Assembly: GCA_029891345.1 (NCBI GenBank)
Contig: CM056994.1
Location: 58,993,251 to 59,057,250, forward strand
Direction of reading: 5' to 3'
Origin: Dryococelus australis
Taxonomy: Eukaryota > Arthropoda > Insecta > Phasmatodea > Phasmatidae
Length of the DNA: 64,000 nt
Part shown: positions 38,602 through 52,389 of the stretch, piece after piece
How the letters are laid out: every line of letters starts with the position of its first letter
Numbering within the stretch: the stretch's first letter is position 1
Position numbers and translations under genes: made by a program
The notes under the pieces: model-generated
Seen by the model: the letters and a program-made list of their open reading frames with translations, nothing else
The model's database searches: none
What the model was told of the DNA's origin: nothing

Positions 38602-38632
38602 TCTCTCGCTCTCTCTCTCTCTGTCTTTCTCC
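38554..38632. repeat. (TC)n microsatellite, slightly interrupted
   Basis: Run of CT units with a few TTT, CG and GT interruptions. The Leu-Ser frame across it is not a gene. Confidence 0.97.
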
Positions 38633-41432
38633 TTCTCACCCTTGATGTATCAATGTCTGACAGCACATGGGATACGTTCGTAGAACGTCAGTGATTTAGT
38701 ATATAAACAGTACCGATTTATTGTATCGTATTATTATTGCGCGTTTTAAGTAGCACATTAGATGCGCATATGTGCGGGATTCTAGTTATGTGGTACTATG
38801 TCGTGTTTTCTGTAATAATAGCAGTAATCAGAATCCAAATGTATATGTGGGTATATTGCTGCCGAAGAGTGACAGTCAATAATAAAAACATTAAATGAAT
38901 GGATAAAATATTAATATTATACTTTCACAATTATTACTTATTTTTATATAACTGAGCACTTGCTCGAACATTTCACCTCTCTTGCAACACGAATGTTGAA
39001 TAGAATTCTTGTACAAGAGTATAGAAGAGAAACGATTGGATTATTATCCAACGGAAACATGTAAATAGAAGAAGGACGTAATGCCAAACTTGAAGCTTAT
39101 TAAAAGTACAAGGTATTTTAAAGTTATCTTATAGGCAAAAGAACAAATCATGAAAGATCTTAATCAGAGAAATTTTACTGGATGAAAACAGAAAAGAATA
39201 TGACAAGTAGCAGTATCTGCAGGATGGACTATTCGTTGCTTATTTCTAGCAATTATCTCCAAATAGTGACAGAATTTAAAAAAAAAAAAAAATCCGTTTA
39301 AGTGTTTGAACAACACAAAACATGTTTTAATTTGTACCTGAATAATGGTTTACATTTTTTTGATGACCTATGTCAAGAATTTCAGTAGTGATTCACTTCT
39401 GAGTCGACAAGAAATATTTTCGACAACGTTGTTATTTCGTTTGAAAAACTTAAATTGCATACTTTTGTGTTGAATTAATTGTTCTGCAGATACAATCTTT
39501 ACTGTAATCTCGTAGTCAGCTAGTAGTTCACAAACTGCGAAGAAAATTAAACCCGAGGTGCGTGCGTATATGTATTACTATCTCTCACTTCACGATGCTT
39601 CTCTTAGCGAGATATGAGGCTTTGTTGTTGAACTGAAAACAACATCACTTTCGCATAATCTTCGCGACTGTGCGGTAAAACCGTCATTAGCAACTTTAAA
39701 TTCTGAAATGTCTCATTCCCACACTTAGGCCGCGTCTCAAATCGCTCAGAAAGCATATATCGTGCTTTCGTTCTCGCAGAAACGTTACACATGCGTCACA
39801 GAGAGCGCTCTCTGGCCGCCCCAATTTGCTCCGAGAGAATGCGAAAGAGCGAGAGCACCAGAGATCACGAAGTTGTATACTCGCTGCACTTTCTAGTGCT
39901 CTCTCCCGCCTGTCCTGTTTATTTACAACTTTCCATTGAGGTTATTGAAAACAGTTTATACACATGTTGTAAGTACATCGTATTTCAACAAAGTACTTTT
40001 TCAGCTGCTGTTTAAATGAACTAATTATTTGTTACATTTTTGGTCATAGCAAATGTTAATTATGCTTGCTAAGAACATTTGGCAGTAATTAATTTTTATG
40101 GAAAAACAAGTGTGGATAATTTGATCCTGGTTATGCGGTGGAGTTACTGCAATTTCATTGAGATCTATGGCATGTCTAAAATAAGAGCAATCAAACTTTT
40201 AAGTTGATAATAGTCTGAAAAACTAACATTGTAATAGTAAATTTGTATCTGAAGATATAACTACGATTACTATAGCATTGATTGTTTTCAGTTATATTTA
40301 ATTAATTCCGACGTAAAAATTACTTTTCCACAAAGAAAATATTTTTATAAGGACAATAATACCTTCTTGTTAAAAAATTATATCGGATTACTATGAAACT
40401 TTAGTTCGGGTAGAGGTAACTCGGTACTAAATTCTTAGTGGTATTATTGTCTGCTGAGCTGCGCCAGTATCATCGACATACTGATACTAAAACATTTTTA
40501 GTAATATCAATAAAACAAATTCAGATGATTTAATATATATATATGAATTTAAAACAAAACTCTTCACTCTTAATAAACACATAACTGTCTGTCAATGATT
40601 TTCTCAAAACTAAATGTATTACAGTTTACTGGCACATTGAATTTAATTACGTGAATAGCACTTGCCTGCCTCTTGCTGCCTGTCAAATTCCATAGCAAAA
40701 ATTATAGTACTGCTATGAAATGAAAATTACTTCTGTGTTCTGTCACACATTTCACCGTCCGCAGTTACTAGAACACACTTTAGTGGTGTAAGAATGTTCT
40801 CTTCGTAACTAATGGAGCTAGTCTCTAGCAAGACACATGTACCTGGGACCACAGCAGAAATCCTAGTAGCCCTACCCATTTGTAAACCACTCAGGGTGCA
40901 CGCATCTGGCTGTGTCGCCTAGCGGGGAATCTCTGCCCTTCCCCTCCACTGCTTCAATCGCTGTCTTCTCCCATTCTGACACCCCTCCAGCTCCCGAAGG
41001 TCCGCTAGCCGTGGCCGTCACCAGGATGCGCCAAGCAGCAGCGCTCGAAGTTAGCTAAAATATGCTTCGTCCTATTCAAATAACTAAAAATGTTCAGTTG
41101 TGACAATACTATATGCTTACATCATTGTGTTCAGAATTATGTATTCTGTGTTTGGAGCATTTTGTTTTTACATTTTGAGTAATGTTCTGCGAGAAAGTCA
41201 ACTGCAAATATGATACAATCAAGTTTTTTGTATTAAATCAAAACTCTGAACCCATTTTTTTAAATGTCCCAAGCATTAATACATCCTTTAATTCTTCAAA
41301 CAAAGAACCTCAAATTTCTATGTGTTCGTGTTCACTTGTAAAAAAAGATCGGCGTAAGACATTGAATTAGCCTCTTTCACCTCTGGTGCATAGCACTCTT
41401 AAAGGGATAATATTATAACATTATTAACTAAG
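38633..41432. other. No recognised gene
   Basis: A+T-rich. A C-rich stretch at 40,850-41,040 contains no frame of note. Frames at 39,604 (minus) and 39,791 (plus) are short and without motifs. Confidence 0.4.
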
Positions 41433-41690
41433 GGACCGCGGTGGCTGAGCGATTAGCACGCTCACCTCCCACCAAGGCGAACCTGGCTCAATCCCCGGCT
41501 CGGTCACCGGACTTTCGCAAGTGGGAATCGTGCCGGACGATGCTGTTGGTCGGCGGGTCTTCTCCGGGAACCCCTGTTTCTCCCACCCTTGCATTCTGGC
41601 ACCGCTCCATATTCACTTCAATCACCTTCATCGGCTCTCAAGACCTCGCTGTTAAGAGCCACCCAAATCCCTTCATTCATTATCAACTAG
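41433..41690 (+). mobile_element. tRNA-derived SINE, family 2, copy B
   Basis: Starts GGGACCGCGGTGGCTGAGCG, with A-box region TGGCTGAGCGATTAGC and a slightly diverged B box GGCTCAATCCC at 41,485-41,495. The body GTGGGAATCGTGCCGGACGA and tail GGCTCTCAAGACC...TTAAGAGCC are shared with copies A and C. The 87-codon frame here translates the SINE and is not a gene. Confidence 0.88.
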
Positions 41691-44028
41691 ATTCTCACAT
41701 TTAACAGCCTCGTTCACATAAACGTGAAACCAAATTTTATTGTTTAAAATCGCATAGCTTCTTATTTATATTTATAAAAGCGCCCCCAAACTGCTTGTAT
41801 TAAGAATAAATTAATACCTCCCCCAGTAATCACTTTTGGCTAAGAGACATATTGTTGTTTTTAGTGCCATTTTGTATAAAGAATCGCCTCACGACATTTG
41901 CACCATTTGGTCTGAAACAAACTGTATACACACTAATATTCTTACACCAGGTGGATAATAGATGAACATTCAATTGTCGAGAGAGAATAATTTGACGCGG
42001 CTCAAGGCCAGAAGTTTTGTGTGTAATGACAACGACTGCGAAAGCCTGCGATATATCAGATATGAAGAATATGTCACCAAATTTTTAAAGTGAGTTATAT
42101 ATTTAACGAACTAATAAGTAAAGCATTGTAATAAGTAAAGCATTTTGGAACACACCACAAATTAAATGTACTACTGATTTCAATATACCTGTTGTCTGTA
42201 AATTGATTTTGCCATAGTGTATTAATATTTCCAAACAATACTTAAGTCTTTTGCATAAAATTTTGTGATACATGTGAAAAACTATCTAATAATTATTGCT
42301 TTAATTATATCGAGTAGGATTTTGAATTTTCCAAAGCCCCAACAGTGTTCTTTGTTTGAGGTCGGAATGTTTTTATAACAAGAAATCTACGACGCAGTTT
42401 TGAAGTTTCAAAATGAAGTTATGTTGTTTTCAAAATTCATATAAATGAATGTCAACTAATTTTAATAATAACTAAAGACACTCCTTGTAGTCCAGAAGAA
42501 TACTACGAATGAAATTGAGATATCAAGAATAAAGTAACAAATATTTCTTAATTGTTATGAGTTAGTGCGTAATTAACATTTTAGTTTTACTAGAATCCTT
42601 CATATCCGTGCGCTGTCACGCGGTGATGCTATCACTCATTTAACGAGCTTCAAGTTGAACTCAAAATAATGGGAGTCCTCAATACACGTAGTGACACTGT
42701 TTAAAAATAGTTTTCTTATTTTTATTCAAAAAGAATAACCACTATAACATAATAAATCGCATTCTAGCAAGTATAAGAAATTACATATATAAATGAATTT
42801 GTAATTAATATAAAATCGTAGATTGTGGGTGATCAAAACACATTCAGTTTCCCTAGGCTCCACGGTGGTGACTGGCCCATTGATGCCTGCGCCGAGAATG
42901 TACAGCAGTGAACAAGCTACAGATTGCCTTGCAGCAGTTCACCACACGCCACGGGTTGTGTTACTGACGAAGATAAGTGTCCGAAAGTATTGCAGATTAT
43001 CAGCAGCAACACTGACAGCAGTAGAGCTATTGGCAAACCTTACCATAGTTTCTCTTTGACATTCTTTCTGTTATCCACCTGTTTTTAAAGTACCACTACA
43101 ATCATGACGTTCAATTTTAAAAAAACACCAAATATCGGTCTGCAGACGACCTCCACACGTGTAATTTTAACGTTCAATCTGTTCCCTGGTTACGATAGGT
43201 ATTGATGTCATCAGGATTTTTATGCTACATGTTTCATTTTCTCATATTTATTGTATACTGTATTCTTCATAGATTTTTACTTTTCAGGGACATGACACTT
43301 TATTTGCCTTCAGTGATATATTATTTTTAAGGTACTTCACGTCACTTTGTAATTTAATTATAACTCGTAAATTATCAGTTTAATATAGTTTATTGGCGTG
43401 CAATTTTTTTGTATGTTGTCCCAGTAAGGTGGGGTTGATTTTTAAATTCATTGAATCTGTTCCAGCGCTTTAAGATCGCCCTTTCTTGCACAGCAGCTCA
43501 GTATATATTTTCCACGTAAGTTAAGTAAAAGGTTCAGAAACTTAATTTAATTTAATATAAATATGTAACTGGTTCAGACCTACTTGTTTTGTCACAAATG
43601 AAAATATTATACTAACCATTTCCCGTCAGTAAATTATGTGTGCTGGCGACGGGCGAATAACATATAAACGTCCTTCCCATTGGTTAGGTCCACGGGCTAT
43701 ATAACGCTCTTCCATTCTCCTCATAGCTGTCCTAGCGTTGTATTGTTAAAATTGTCCAAGTTTTCTCTTTTAAAGACACTGAAATAAACCGCAGTTTTCA
43801 AAGGGCCAGAAACCTGAAGATCTCTGGAGTCTTGTAATGCCGTAACGGATGGCTTGCGGGACAGGCTCCATACGGGGCTCGAGTAAATGCAACGTCCGCC
43901 AGGGGATATGGCTGACGTAGGCGCTTTGAACACGTCGTAGCGGTCAAGGGTAGTATACAGGGATCAAACCACGGCGATCCAGATCCTAGTCCTGGTTGGG
44001 TCACGTGGGGAACTGCAAGAATGTTGCC
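41691..44028. other. No recognised gene
   Basis: A+T-rich apart from 42.83-43.05 kb and 43.78-44.02 kb. Frames of 70-87 codons there have no known motif. GGGCTATATAACGC at about 43,693 resembles a TATA box but no gene start follows clearly. Confidence 0.4.
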
Positions 44029-44212
44029 GAGCTCCCGTAGCGCAGTCGGTTGGTGCGCCACCGACCTGGGGTGCGGGAGGCTCTGGGTTTGAATCCCGGG
44101 TAAGGTATGGGTTTTAAATTAAGTTAGGTTATAAGTAAGTCTGTAAGTCGTCCCCTGCAGAACTTTCAAGCATAACAACGGGGACGTTAAAAAGCCATTT
44201 ACAATACAATTT
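44029..44212 (+). mobile_element. tRNA-derived SINE, family 3
   Basis: Head GAGCTCCCGTAGCGCAGTCG with A-box region TAGCGCAGTCGGTTGGTG at 44,038-44,055, and a canonical B box GGTTTGAATCC at 44,086-44,096. The spacing is that of a tRNA. The tail runs through ACGGGGACGTTAAAAAGCC to about 44,212. The tRNA-like head is followed by unrelated sequence and so is a SINE, not a tRNA gene. Confidence 0.8.
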
Positions 44213-44464
44213 GCGAATGTTTATGTTTGCCCGTAAGCTCGGGTCAGGGAGATCCTACCCCTTACCCGTAGAATTCCATCGTTGCTCCATCTCCTCCTCA
44301 CTTCACCTCATCTGCGCTGAAGACCTCAGATTTAAGCGCCACTCTTATATATTACTTATGCATCATGTCGTAGCGGTGAGAATAGGCCTCAGGTGATGGC
44401 GATGACTCACAGAAAAAAGTCTGATGTGCCAACAGTATTAATGTTACTACAACATTAATTGTTT

Positions 44465-44705
44465 TATACGCTGTTCACGGTAAAGTGAACATTTTTAAGG
44501 CCCTTCTAAATTTTTCATTCCCTACAATTTCCATCTTCCTGCTCCTTTTTAATACAAAAGTTACAATGTAACCAATAGACACAGTGCATACATTTCACCA
44601 CCCTCAAAATTTAATGCCTGAGGCTCCAATAAGACATATTTATTAATGGTTAATGCCTTTTGGGAGGGCCTTAAAAAGTTCTCACTTTACCGTGAACAGC
44701 CTATA
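44465..44705. mobile_element. TA-flanked MITE, copy B (241 bp)
   Basis: Left end TATACGCTGTTCACGGTAAA; right end, reversed, TATAGGCTGTTCACGGTAAA. The inverted repeats continue to about 40 bp (GTGA..A.TTTTTAAGGCCC on both sides). Same family as 34,698-34,925; here the two ends match each other more closely. Confidence 0.85.
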
Positions 44706-47700
44706 CCTGTGAACCATCAATAACCAATGTTGGTGTAAATTTAATATCATGTTAAATTATTATGTTAATGTAACATTGAGATAACAAGTTAACAACATTA
44801 TATCATTCCTGTACTGTCAACTTCAAGGTGGTGTTGCAGCAAAACAAAATTAGTGTTGAACTGATACTAACATTTGTGTTAAAAATTTCCTTGTATTTTA
44901 TTTGCTTAAAAAAATCATTCGGATGTAAATTAAATTATGAACTATTATTTTTGTCAAAAAAAAACATTATTACCAACGAAAGGAAAATTAACAGTTGTAT
45001 GGGGAGTCGAGCCACGCCGTGAGGGCTTAACATTGTATACTTTACGGAACCCGAGGTCGACATCGGCCCAACGACGAGGTTATCGCTGTTCACTACTATA
45101 CGCCATTTTTACAACTGAAAGTCAGTGTAACCTTGTGTTGGTTGGACATTTCTTTAATGTCGCAGCAGTACAAAATACTTTTTCTTCCTATTAATGTTAG
45201 CGTAATACAACTTTTGGTTGCGGCAGCATTACTTAGAGGCTTTGTTAACATTAACACTTTAACAGTATGTTTGCATTACAGTAATATAAGACTCTGTAAT
45301 TGGTTACCATTAAGTAACTTTGTCACAACGTTACTAATTTTACTACAACATAAATGATTTAAGAAATGCCTCTTAATTATTTATGTTTTGCAGCAACATA
45401 TGACTTATTTCTGTTTACGTGTACCACAACTCATCGCATCGTGCGGATGCTGGTGTAAATCTTCCCAGAGGCGGAGATTTTCGGTACAAAGGCTGGTGTG
45501 TAGAATTTCCACTTGGTAACCTCGTGCTGACCTCATGTAGGCCTACCTCGACGTACACTTTAACAGAGGCTACTTAGTGCTCGAACTAGGGACGGAAGGC
45601 ACGAGGCGATTACACCAGCTCTGAGATTTAACAGCTCAGAAGGGAAAATGTTCTGCCACAAATACAAGAGAAGCCGCGTGGTAGGCTACATTGTATTGCG
45701 TTCATTCATAAATTTGGCATACAAATACATGCCCTTCCAATGCCTGCTGGATGAAGACTGTGTGACGCCAATGTGGTAAGCTAGATCGATTTATCAGACC
45801 TATGACCCGAATAGCGTTGGCAGTCGTATCAGCTTGATCACGTGTGTCTTGAAGCACGGGAGCGCTGTGCAACAGAATATGAGATATTTGGGAGCGAATG
45901 TAGGCTGGGTCGATTATCCCTAATGGAAGTTCAGGCAGGGAGATGTCAATTCAGGAAAGTTGGCATAACATTTGGAAGAATGAACACATTATTTAAAGAT
46001 TTTTTGTTATTTATTATTCACGCTACACTCAGTGTACGAAGTGCTATTTTCCCTTTACTATTGAGTTCAGATAGCTAGCTGCTTTATTTCAGTCCGTTTG
46101 TCATTTTTATTTTTTAACAAGTAGTAGAGTATTTGTTTCTGATGATTACCAATGCTAAGATGTGCTTGCATATTTATTTATTTTATTATTTCCCATTTTA
46201 ATGAAGGCTAAATTGTAATTGTTAAATGTTATTGTTTCTGAATAACGTATGAAATTAAGTTTCACTTAGCATTGTTTATATTTAGAAGTTTGTTAGTAAA
46301 AGAAAATTGGCAGAATTTTGTATGGTAAATATGACAACAGAAGTTTTTGGAATGTGAACACGGCACGAGCCACGAATTAAAAATTATCATTATTTTACAG
46401 GGAAGATTTTGATAAGAAAGAAGTAGAAACGACACAAGGAGAAGAATTACTGTCATATAAGCTGTCTTATTATTATTTAATTTAGGAATTGTGAGAAACA
46501 CACGATCATATCGAACTACGAGACTCAATAGCTATGTCACGTTTAGTACCGCAATGAAGTTTTAATATGGTATAATTGCTACAATGAATGTTAGTACTTT
46601 ACTTTTCTATACCAATCCAGTCAATTAATCCTTCAGAAACTGAGATACTTTTTAGTCTTCATTCACTAATGAATAACTATTCAATAGTTAAATCTATTTG
46701 CCTAATATGTAATTGGAAAATTCAGTAAATAACTTGCTAGTGTCGTCCTTTCTTAGACACAAGAACTAAGGTAATTATCCTGCAACTTTATTTAAATCTG
46801 AATTGAGCAATGTTAGTGTTTCATGAATTAATTTAATCAGTAATTGAATCCAGTTTAAAGCCAAGCTGCATTTATTCTATTTAAGTAGAGATGGACATAG
46901 GAATCTTGGTTTGTTTTCTAGTTTGGAATATTCAGAAATTTTCAGTGTTTTCACCATGTCTCCAAGTGTAAATATTCTGAAAGGGATGAAAAATTTAACG
47001 TTAGTGCGTAAATAGAAAGGGTCATACATGTTGTTGTGCTAACTCAACACTGATAAACATGCTCAAGCCGGGTAGGGCAAACGTTTTTAGATACAGCTTC
47101 ATACGTTTAGGCAAGCTACCGTTACCTCTCAATATTTAGGGGTCTGACTATATATAATATACTGTCTGACGTATATATTATTCAGATCTACCCCTCCCGT
47201 TCCCGAAAACCACATTATACACCATACTGGCTAGGCATAGTTTCGCCTCGCACAGGAATTTATTTTTGCGTAATATTGCATAATAGTAGAGGGTCAACGT
47301 TCAGGCAGTAATGAAAGGAAAAAATAGGAAATCGGGTGTGAGGAAGGTGGTAAGCAAAAAAGGGAGGAAAAGAAGACGAAAAATGAGAACGGTGGGAAGC
47401 AAAATAAAAATAATTAAAAGTAATTAATAAAAACATACCATGCCTAAATTAGGATAGCAGAATAACGATATATAATTTATTCTTTAAAAAAGGATAATTA
47501 TGTAAGCTGTGTAATGATTTTATTTCACTAAAAAATTATAAAATTGGAATTTATTGAAGGTAAGGAAAAAATTGTAAAATCATAACATGAATTACGTAAA
47601 TTTTATTGAAAGGAAAATTTTGTTATACATACCATAAATGTCTTATTTCATATGCAAACACCTGAAATTAATATGCTAAAAAACTTAAAAATAAAAAAGT

Positions 47701-50082
47701 ACAGGTTACTAAAGATAGTACAGAATTATAAGATAAATAACCATATAGCAATTGTTCATGGAAAAGTCATAGTAAAACTGAAAACAAAATATTTAAAAAA
47801 TTTATCAGTATTAGGTTAGTTGTTCTATGGTATGATAACGTGCACCAACAAAATCTATGAGTCACATAATCTATAAATTAATTACAAATTATATACTAAA
47901 ATATTTGTGACACGCATCAGATTATAGAAATAATCATATTAATAATCATAGACGTAAATTATGATACAATGACAATGTGTAAAACAATGTGGGTAGAGTT
48001 ATATGTATAGCTGGTATTATAGTTATATATAATTGATTTATATATCAAAAGAGACACAATCGAGTGGTGAGAAAAATCGCTGTGTTAAAATTATATGAAT
48101 ATAAATTTGATTTTTTTAAATAAAAATAAGGATGATATGAAGTAGACCAGGCGATATAAAAAAGTAATGCAAAGTTAACTTAATAAAAAACAGATAATTT
48201 TTTTTTTGTGGGAAACCAATGATATAAAGGTTTTGGCAACTGAAAGAGTAATATATAACTGATTGTAAGTTAATGCTTTATTTTTAATTAATCAGCTATT
48301 GTAAAAATGTAACATGGCTATATAATTATTGGGAAGTTTGAATTTGATTGTAAAAATATATTGCAGTAATTGTAGGAAATCAACACTTACATGAATTTCA
48401 GTTTGTAACAAATTCATAAAATTTGTTTCATACCTAGAGGGGGGGGGGGGGGTTAGGCGTATATAACATTGTAGTCTTTAGGGGTTATGTTTAACACGTT
48501 GATCATAGGTATTTTAATTATATATGATTACACAGTACTTGCTTATGCTGTCAATTCCTTTAATATGATTTCCAAATTACACTTTATTATATGAGTTAAC
48601 GGCATAATCTTGATTATTGTACTACTTTATTGGCATAGAGATCGCGCGTAAGTATTTTTCATTTGATTTTAGACGGTATTCAGTATTAATGTTTTGTTTA
48701 GTATGTTCCATTTATTTCCTACAGGATAGTCAGTATTAAATATGTATTAATAATAGTAATGAATAAAATTATCCTGGTTGTCTCTCGTCTCGCCATTGCT
48801 GATTGACGGAGAGGTGTGTCATGGTCATACGACTGCCAATCGGAGGACAGGAGACAACTTAATTAAGACAGAAAAAAATAGAACTAATATTTTCTAATAG
48901 AATTTTTCTCACCATGACCAAAATTGGACATGTGTACTTGAAAAGATGTTTTAATGATATAATAGGGAATAATTTATGTGAATATTAATGAAATAATTGC
49001 GGTAAGATTTTTTTTAAAGATTAATGGTTAGTAATAAAAAAATTAATTTCACTATATTTTAGGAAACTGATTAATAATTCGCTGAATGTGCTGAAGAAGA
49101 AAACGAGTTTAATAAAATTAATTAGGTGTTGAGAATTGCGATATAATGACTGTAAATTAAACTTTATGAACGGCACCCAACGAGATAATTGCACATATGT
49201 GATTTGTATGAAATGTAACAACGTGGGGGGTTGGAGGCAGTTGCTGCTTGGAACTGCCTTGGGGCCGGAAGATGACCTGGGCAGTTTCTTTACATATGCC
49301 AGTTCTACAGCGCATCCCTGGTGAGCTAGTTTTTGCGCTTTGCTTATATTCTTTCCACGTCTGTCTGTGGACATCTTGGGGATGGAGGGAGTGTGAGTGA
49401 TTTAAACGGTCTGCTTCCATTGCCTGTTGTCTGGTTGCTCCACTATATATCAGCCTGTAAAACATTCTTAATTGGAAAGGGTGGAGGGGGTGGCGGCAGT
49501 GCTGTTGGAATCTTCTCGGTGGAGGGTTGGGATGCAGAGTAGCAGGTGCACTCTTCTGTACCTCTTGTTTGGCATTACAGTATTCCGTTTCTGTCGCTCT
49601 CTCGTTTGACCGCTGTCCCGTGCTCACGTTCTGGCTGTAGCGAGGGACAGGCGAAGAACACGAAATTACTGAAATGTTACAGCATATGTCAGTAGTTTAT
49701 AAGTCGGACCGCGATTGTATGATACTGGACTATTATTTCTGTTAACTGTACAAAAAATAATTATTCACATCGTCGCTACAAAACTATGTTTTGATGTGTG
49801 GTTTACTTAAGCACGATGATTTTCTTCTCAAGCGCCAGTTCATCTGTAGTACTGCCATATAAGACATAGTCAGAGTACAGGTAATAAATAGGCCAAACTT
49901 CAGTTTCAGACAACGCTACTCTACCATAAGTTAAACAATAAAATATCTTACTGATCTGGAACTTGGGGATAGCCTTTAAGGGATATATTCTCATACGTTT
50001 TCACAAGCTCCTTTATAAAATGCGTAAAGTGGTGGTGGGCAAATAAAAATAATTCTACTTCTTAGCTTCATTTGCTACAAGA
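44706..50082. other. No recognised gene
   Basis: Mostly A+T-rich. A 15-G homopolymer run lies near 48,437. The stretch 49,150-49,640 is richer in G and C and has overlapping frames on both strands (156 codons minus at 49,157-49,627; 117 codons minus at 49,021). I could not recognise a family; it may be an old retroposed copy of a host RNA or a repeat. The stretch 45.42-45.63 kb may be another degraded SINE. Confidence 0.35.
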
Positions 50083-50297
50083 TTCGGAGTCGATGAAGGT
50101 GAGGCAAGGAGACGGAGCAGCGCTGGAATGCAAGGGCGGGGGTAAACGGGATATCGCCGATAAAACCCGCCGACCAGCGGCATCGTCCGGCACGATTCCC
50201 ACGAGCGAATTCACAGGACCGACCCCGCTGGGAATCGAACCCTGTTAGCTTTGGTGGGAAGCGAGCGCTCTAGCTGCTACGCCACCGTGGCCTCTCA
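50083..50297 (-). mobile_element. tRNA-derived SINE, family 2, copy C
   Basis: On the minus strand from about 50,297: GAGGCCACGGTGGCGTAGCA, then CCCACCAAAGCTAACAGGGT and TTCGATTCCCAGC (B-box region), then body GTGGGAATCGTGCCGGACGA shared with copies A and B. The copy appears shortened in the tail. Confidence 0.82.
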
Positions 50298-52389
50298 TGC
50301 TGAAATGTACGATATAAAAGAGTAGTGATCAATTTCTAAACATTTTTGTAAAAAAGAAATTAAATAAATGGTATTGGAGATATCTAACAATTTCAGTGCA
50401 CCAGACACTACCTGCTACAGGCAAGGGGAAACTATTAAAGACCAGAAAATAGAAAACTACTGGGAAATTGCAGGACAAAACTCTGTGAATTACAAATCAA
50501 TTACGAGCCATCGTAGGATCAATTACAGATCAGCATAGAAACTGGTGCAAGGTCATTACAAGTGGTGTAAATACCGTGTTTCACTATTGTCGGAGAATTA
50601 TTGCATCGATATTTGCGAGAAGGCTGGCTTGGAAAAATTATGGGAATTGGTGAGTTTGACAGGAAACGATTGCTATACCACTTTCACAGCATATTCTTCA
50701 AACTAATACTGCCTAAATTACTGCACATTGCAAGATAGCCACGATGTGCAGGCTTGATTGAACTGTCGGAACGAAATATATGAAAACTGCTAACCACCAG
50801 GTATAATGAGTAGCAATAGTCAACTGTCATTGTACACCGTTGACTTGTTCATAGTGTCCGCAAAAACACAGCTAGCGACAGTGAGTTTACATCTTTACTA
50901 GAAACAGGTGGAGGAGCTCAATACGACATTATCTTGAGTTCCCGAGTTCCGCGTTCGAATTCTATGGTAAACAGTGTTTGTGTGTGTCCTTTATAGATTC
51001 GGTTTAGTTCTGCACGGAAGCCGCCCCAGATACCAGCAAATTCTAATGTAGGGGTCACAATAATACCAATACAAATGCTAGAAACGGGGATTTATAAGGG
51101 AGACGTAAACTGCTTGCTTAGAGACAATATACTGTGTGCAATTTTTTTTTGTTTACAATTTTTTTTTTTAAACGTTCTTGTATTTCAACTTGTACTATCG
51201 AGATGTGGAAATAAAGTAATTTTTTTTTAGTGTTCTCGAAAACCACTGCAATGAAAAGATAATAAAGGAGAAAAATTCTTTCGAGTTGTATTAAAAAAAA
51301 TTAAAACTCTTTGGAACTGAGATTTGTATCCGCAACGTCTGGGTTATAACTTAAGCTCTTCACAGCCTGACCGCTACATCTAACACGCATTTATATTGTT
51401 TTAGTAATGCGATTATTTTGAAAAATGTCAGAAAAATCATCATCGTCTTCATTGGCATCTTAATCAATACTGTCTTCAAATACAATCATTAGCACCTGTA
51501 CTCCAGTATGTACATATTCCAGCTTCCTTATCTTTGAAGTAGGATCTCATCGCTGACATAATTTTTTTGAAAACTACCCTCTACATTTACATATATACAT
51601 AAAATAAAATTCTAAGCTGGTCTAGATGTGAGAAAGCCAAATAAAAGTGTTTCCGTCCAGGTCAAAATCTGAAACTATGTATGGATTAGTCGCTTGACAA
51701 CAGCAGCTAAATATATTCTGTTCTCTTCAAAATCTTTCTTTGCTAAGCATTTGAGACAAGCCTTTTTATTTTGGTTGAATAAGAAAATAAGTTTCCTAGC
51801 CACTGTCCTTTCCAATCAAGCAACTGTTACCTTTCCAATTTTGTTGTAACTGCAATCATATAAATCGCACATGAGAGCCACACATTTGCTAATGGTTTCT
51901 TGTTAAAAGTAGAAAACTCAGTATGGTAAAAAGCTAATTTAAGTGTATATTTTTTTTTTTAGTCTTCAGCTGGTGCATATACGCCATATGTGTTCAGTTT
52001 TCGGTGCACAGTTCAGGACATAGCTACAGATATTAGTAATTCAGTGATAATTTAATAGGTGCGAATATATTTCTCAAATTTGGTGCTTACAACATATAGA
52101 TAAGTTCTTGCCCTTTTCATTACTGAAGTCACTATGAAAGCATACGTACGGATACCATTTCCACTCTGTCTCTTTTTTTTTTTTGTGAATTAACTCAAAG
52201 CTGCCACATTTAATTTACGTTCTCAAGTATTTCTGAAGACTTCTTGGAACTTGATGCCAAAATCCTGTAACGTCGTAATTCATTTGTTCAGTTTCAAGTT
52301 TCCGATTATGAAAATTGAGATTTTTGGGTATTAGAGAAAAGGAGCACATTCATATATACACTATACACAAGAAAAGAACGAATATAACA
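50298..52389. other. No recognised gene
   Basis: A+T-rich with poly-T runs. A weak tRNA-like phrase (GCGTTCGAATTC near 50,950) may be a SINE relic. No convincing frame. Confidence 0.4.

Noticed and set aside
38498-38683. Leu-Ser-rich 61-codon frame
   Set aside because: Translation of the TC microsatellite.
41441-41704. 87-codon frame at the SINE (and similar frames at 27.0 kb)
   Set aside because: They coincide exactly with SINE copies and read differently in each copy.
44029-44110. A functional tRNA gene
   Set aside because: A and B boxes are present, but the head continues into a SINE body and tail and the arms do not close as a tRNA should; the same holds for the heads at 25.2, 27.1, 41.4 and 50.2 kb.
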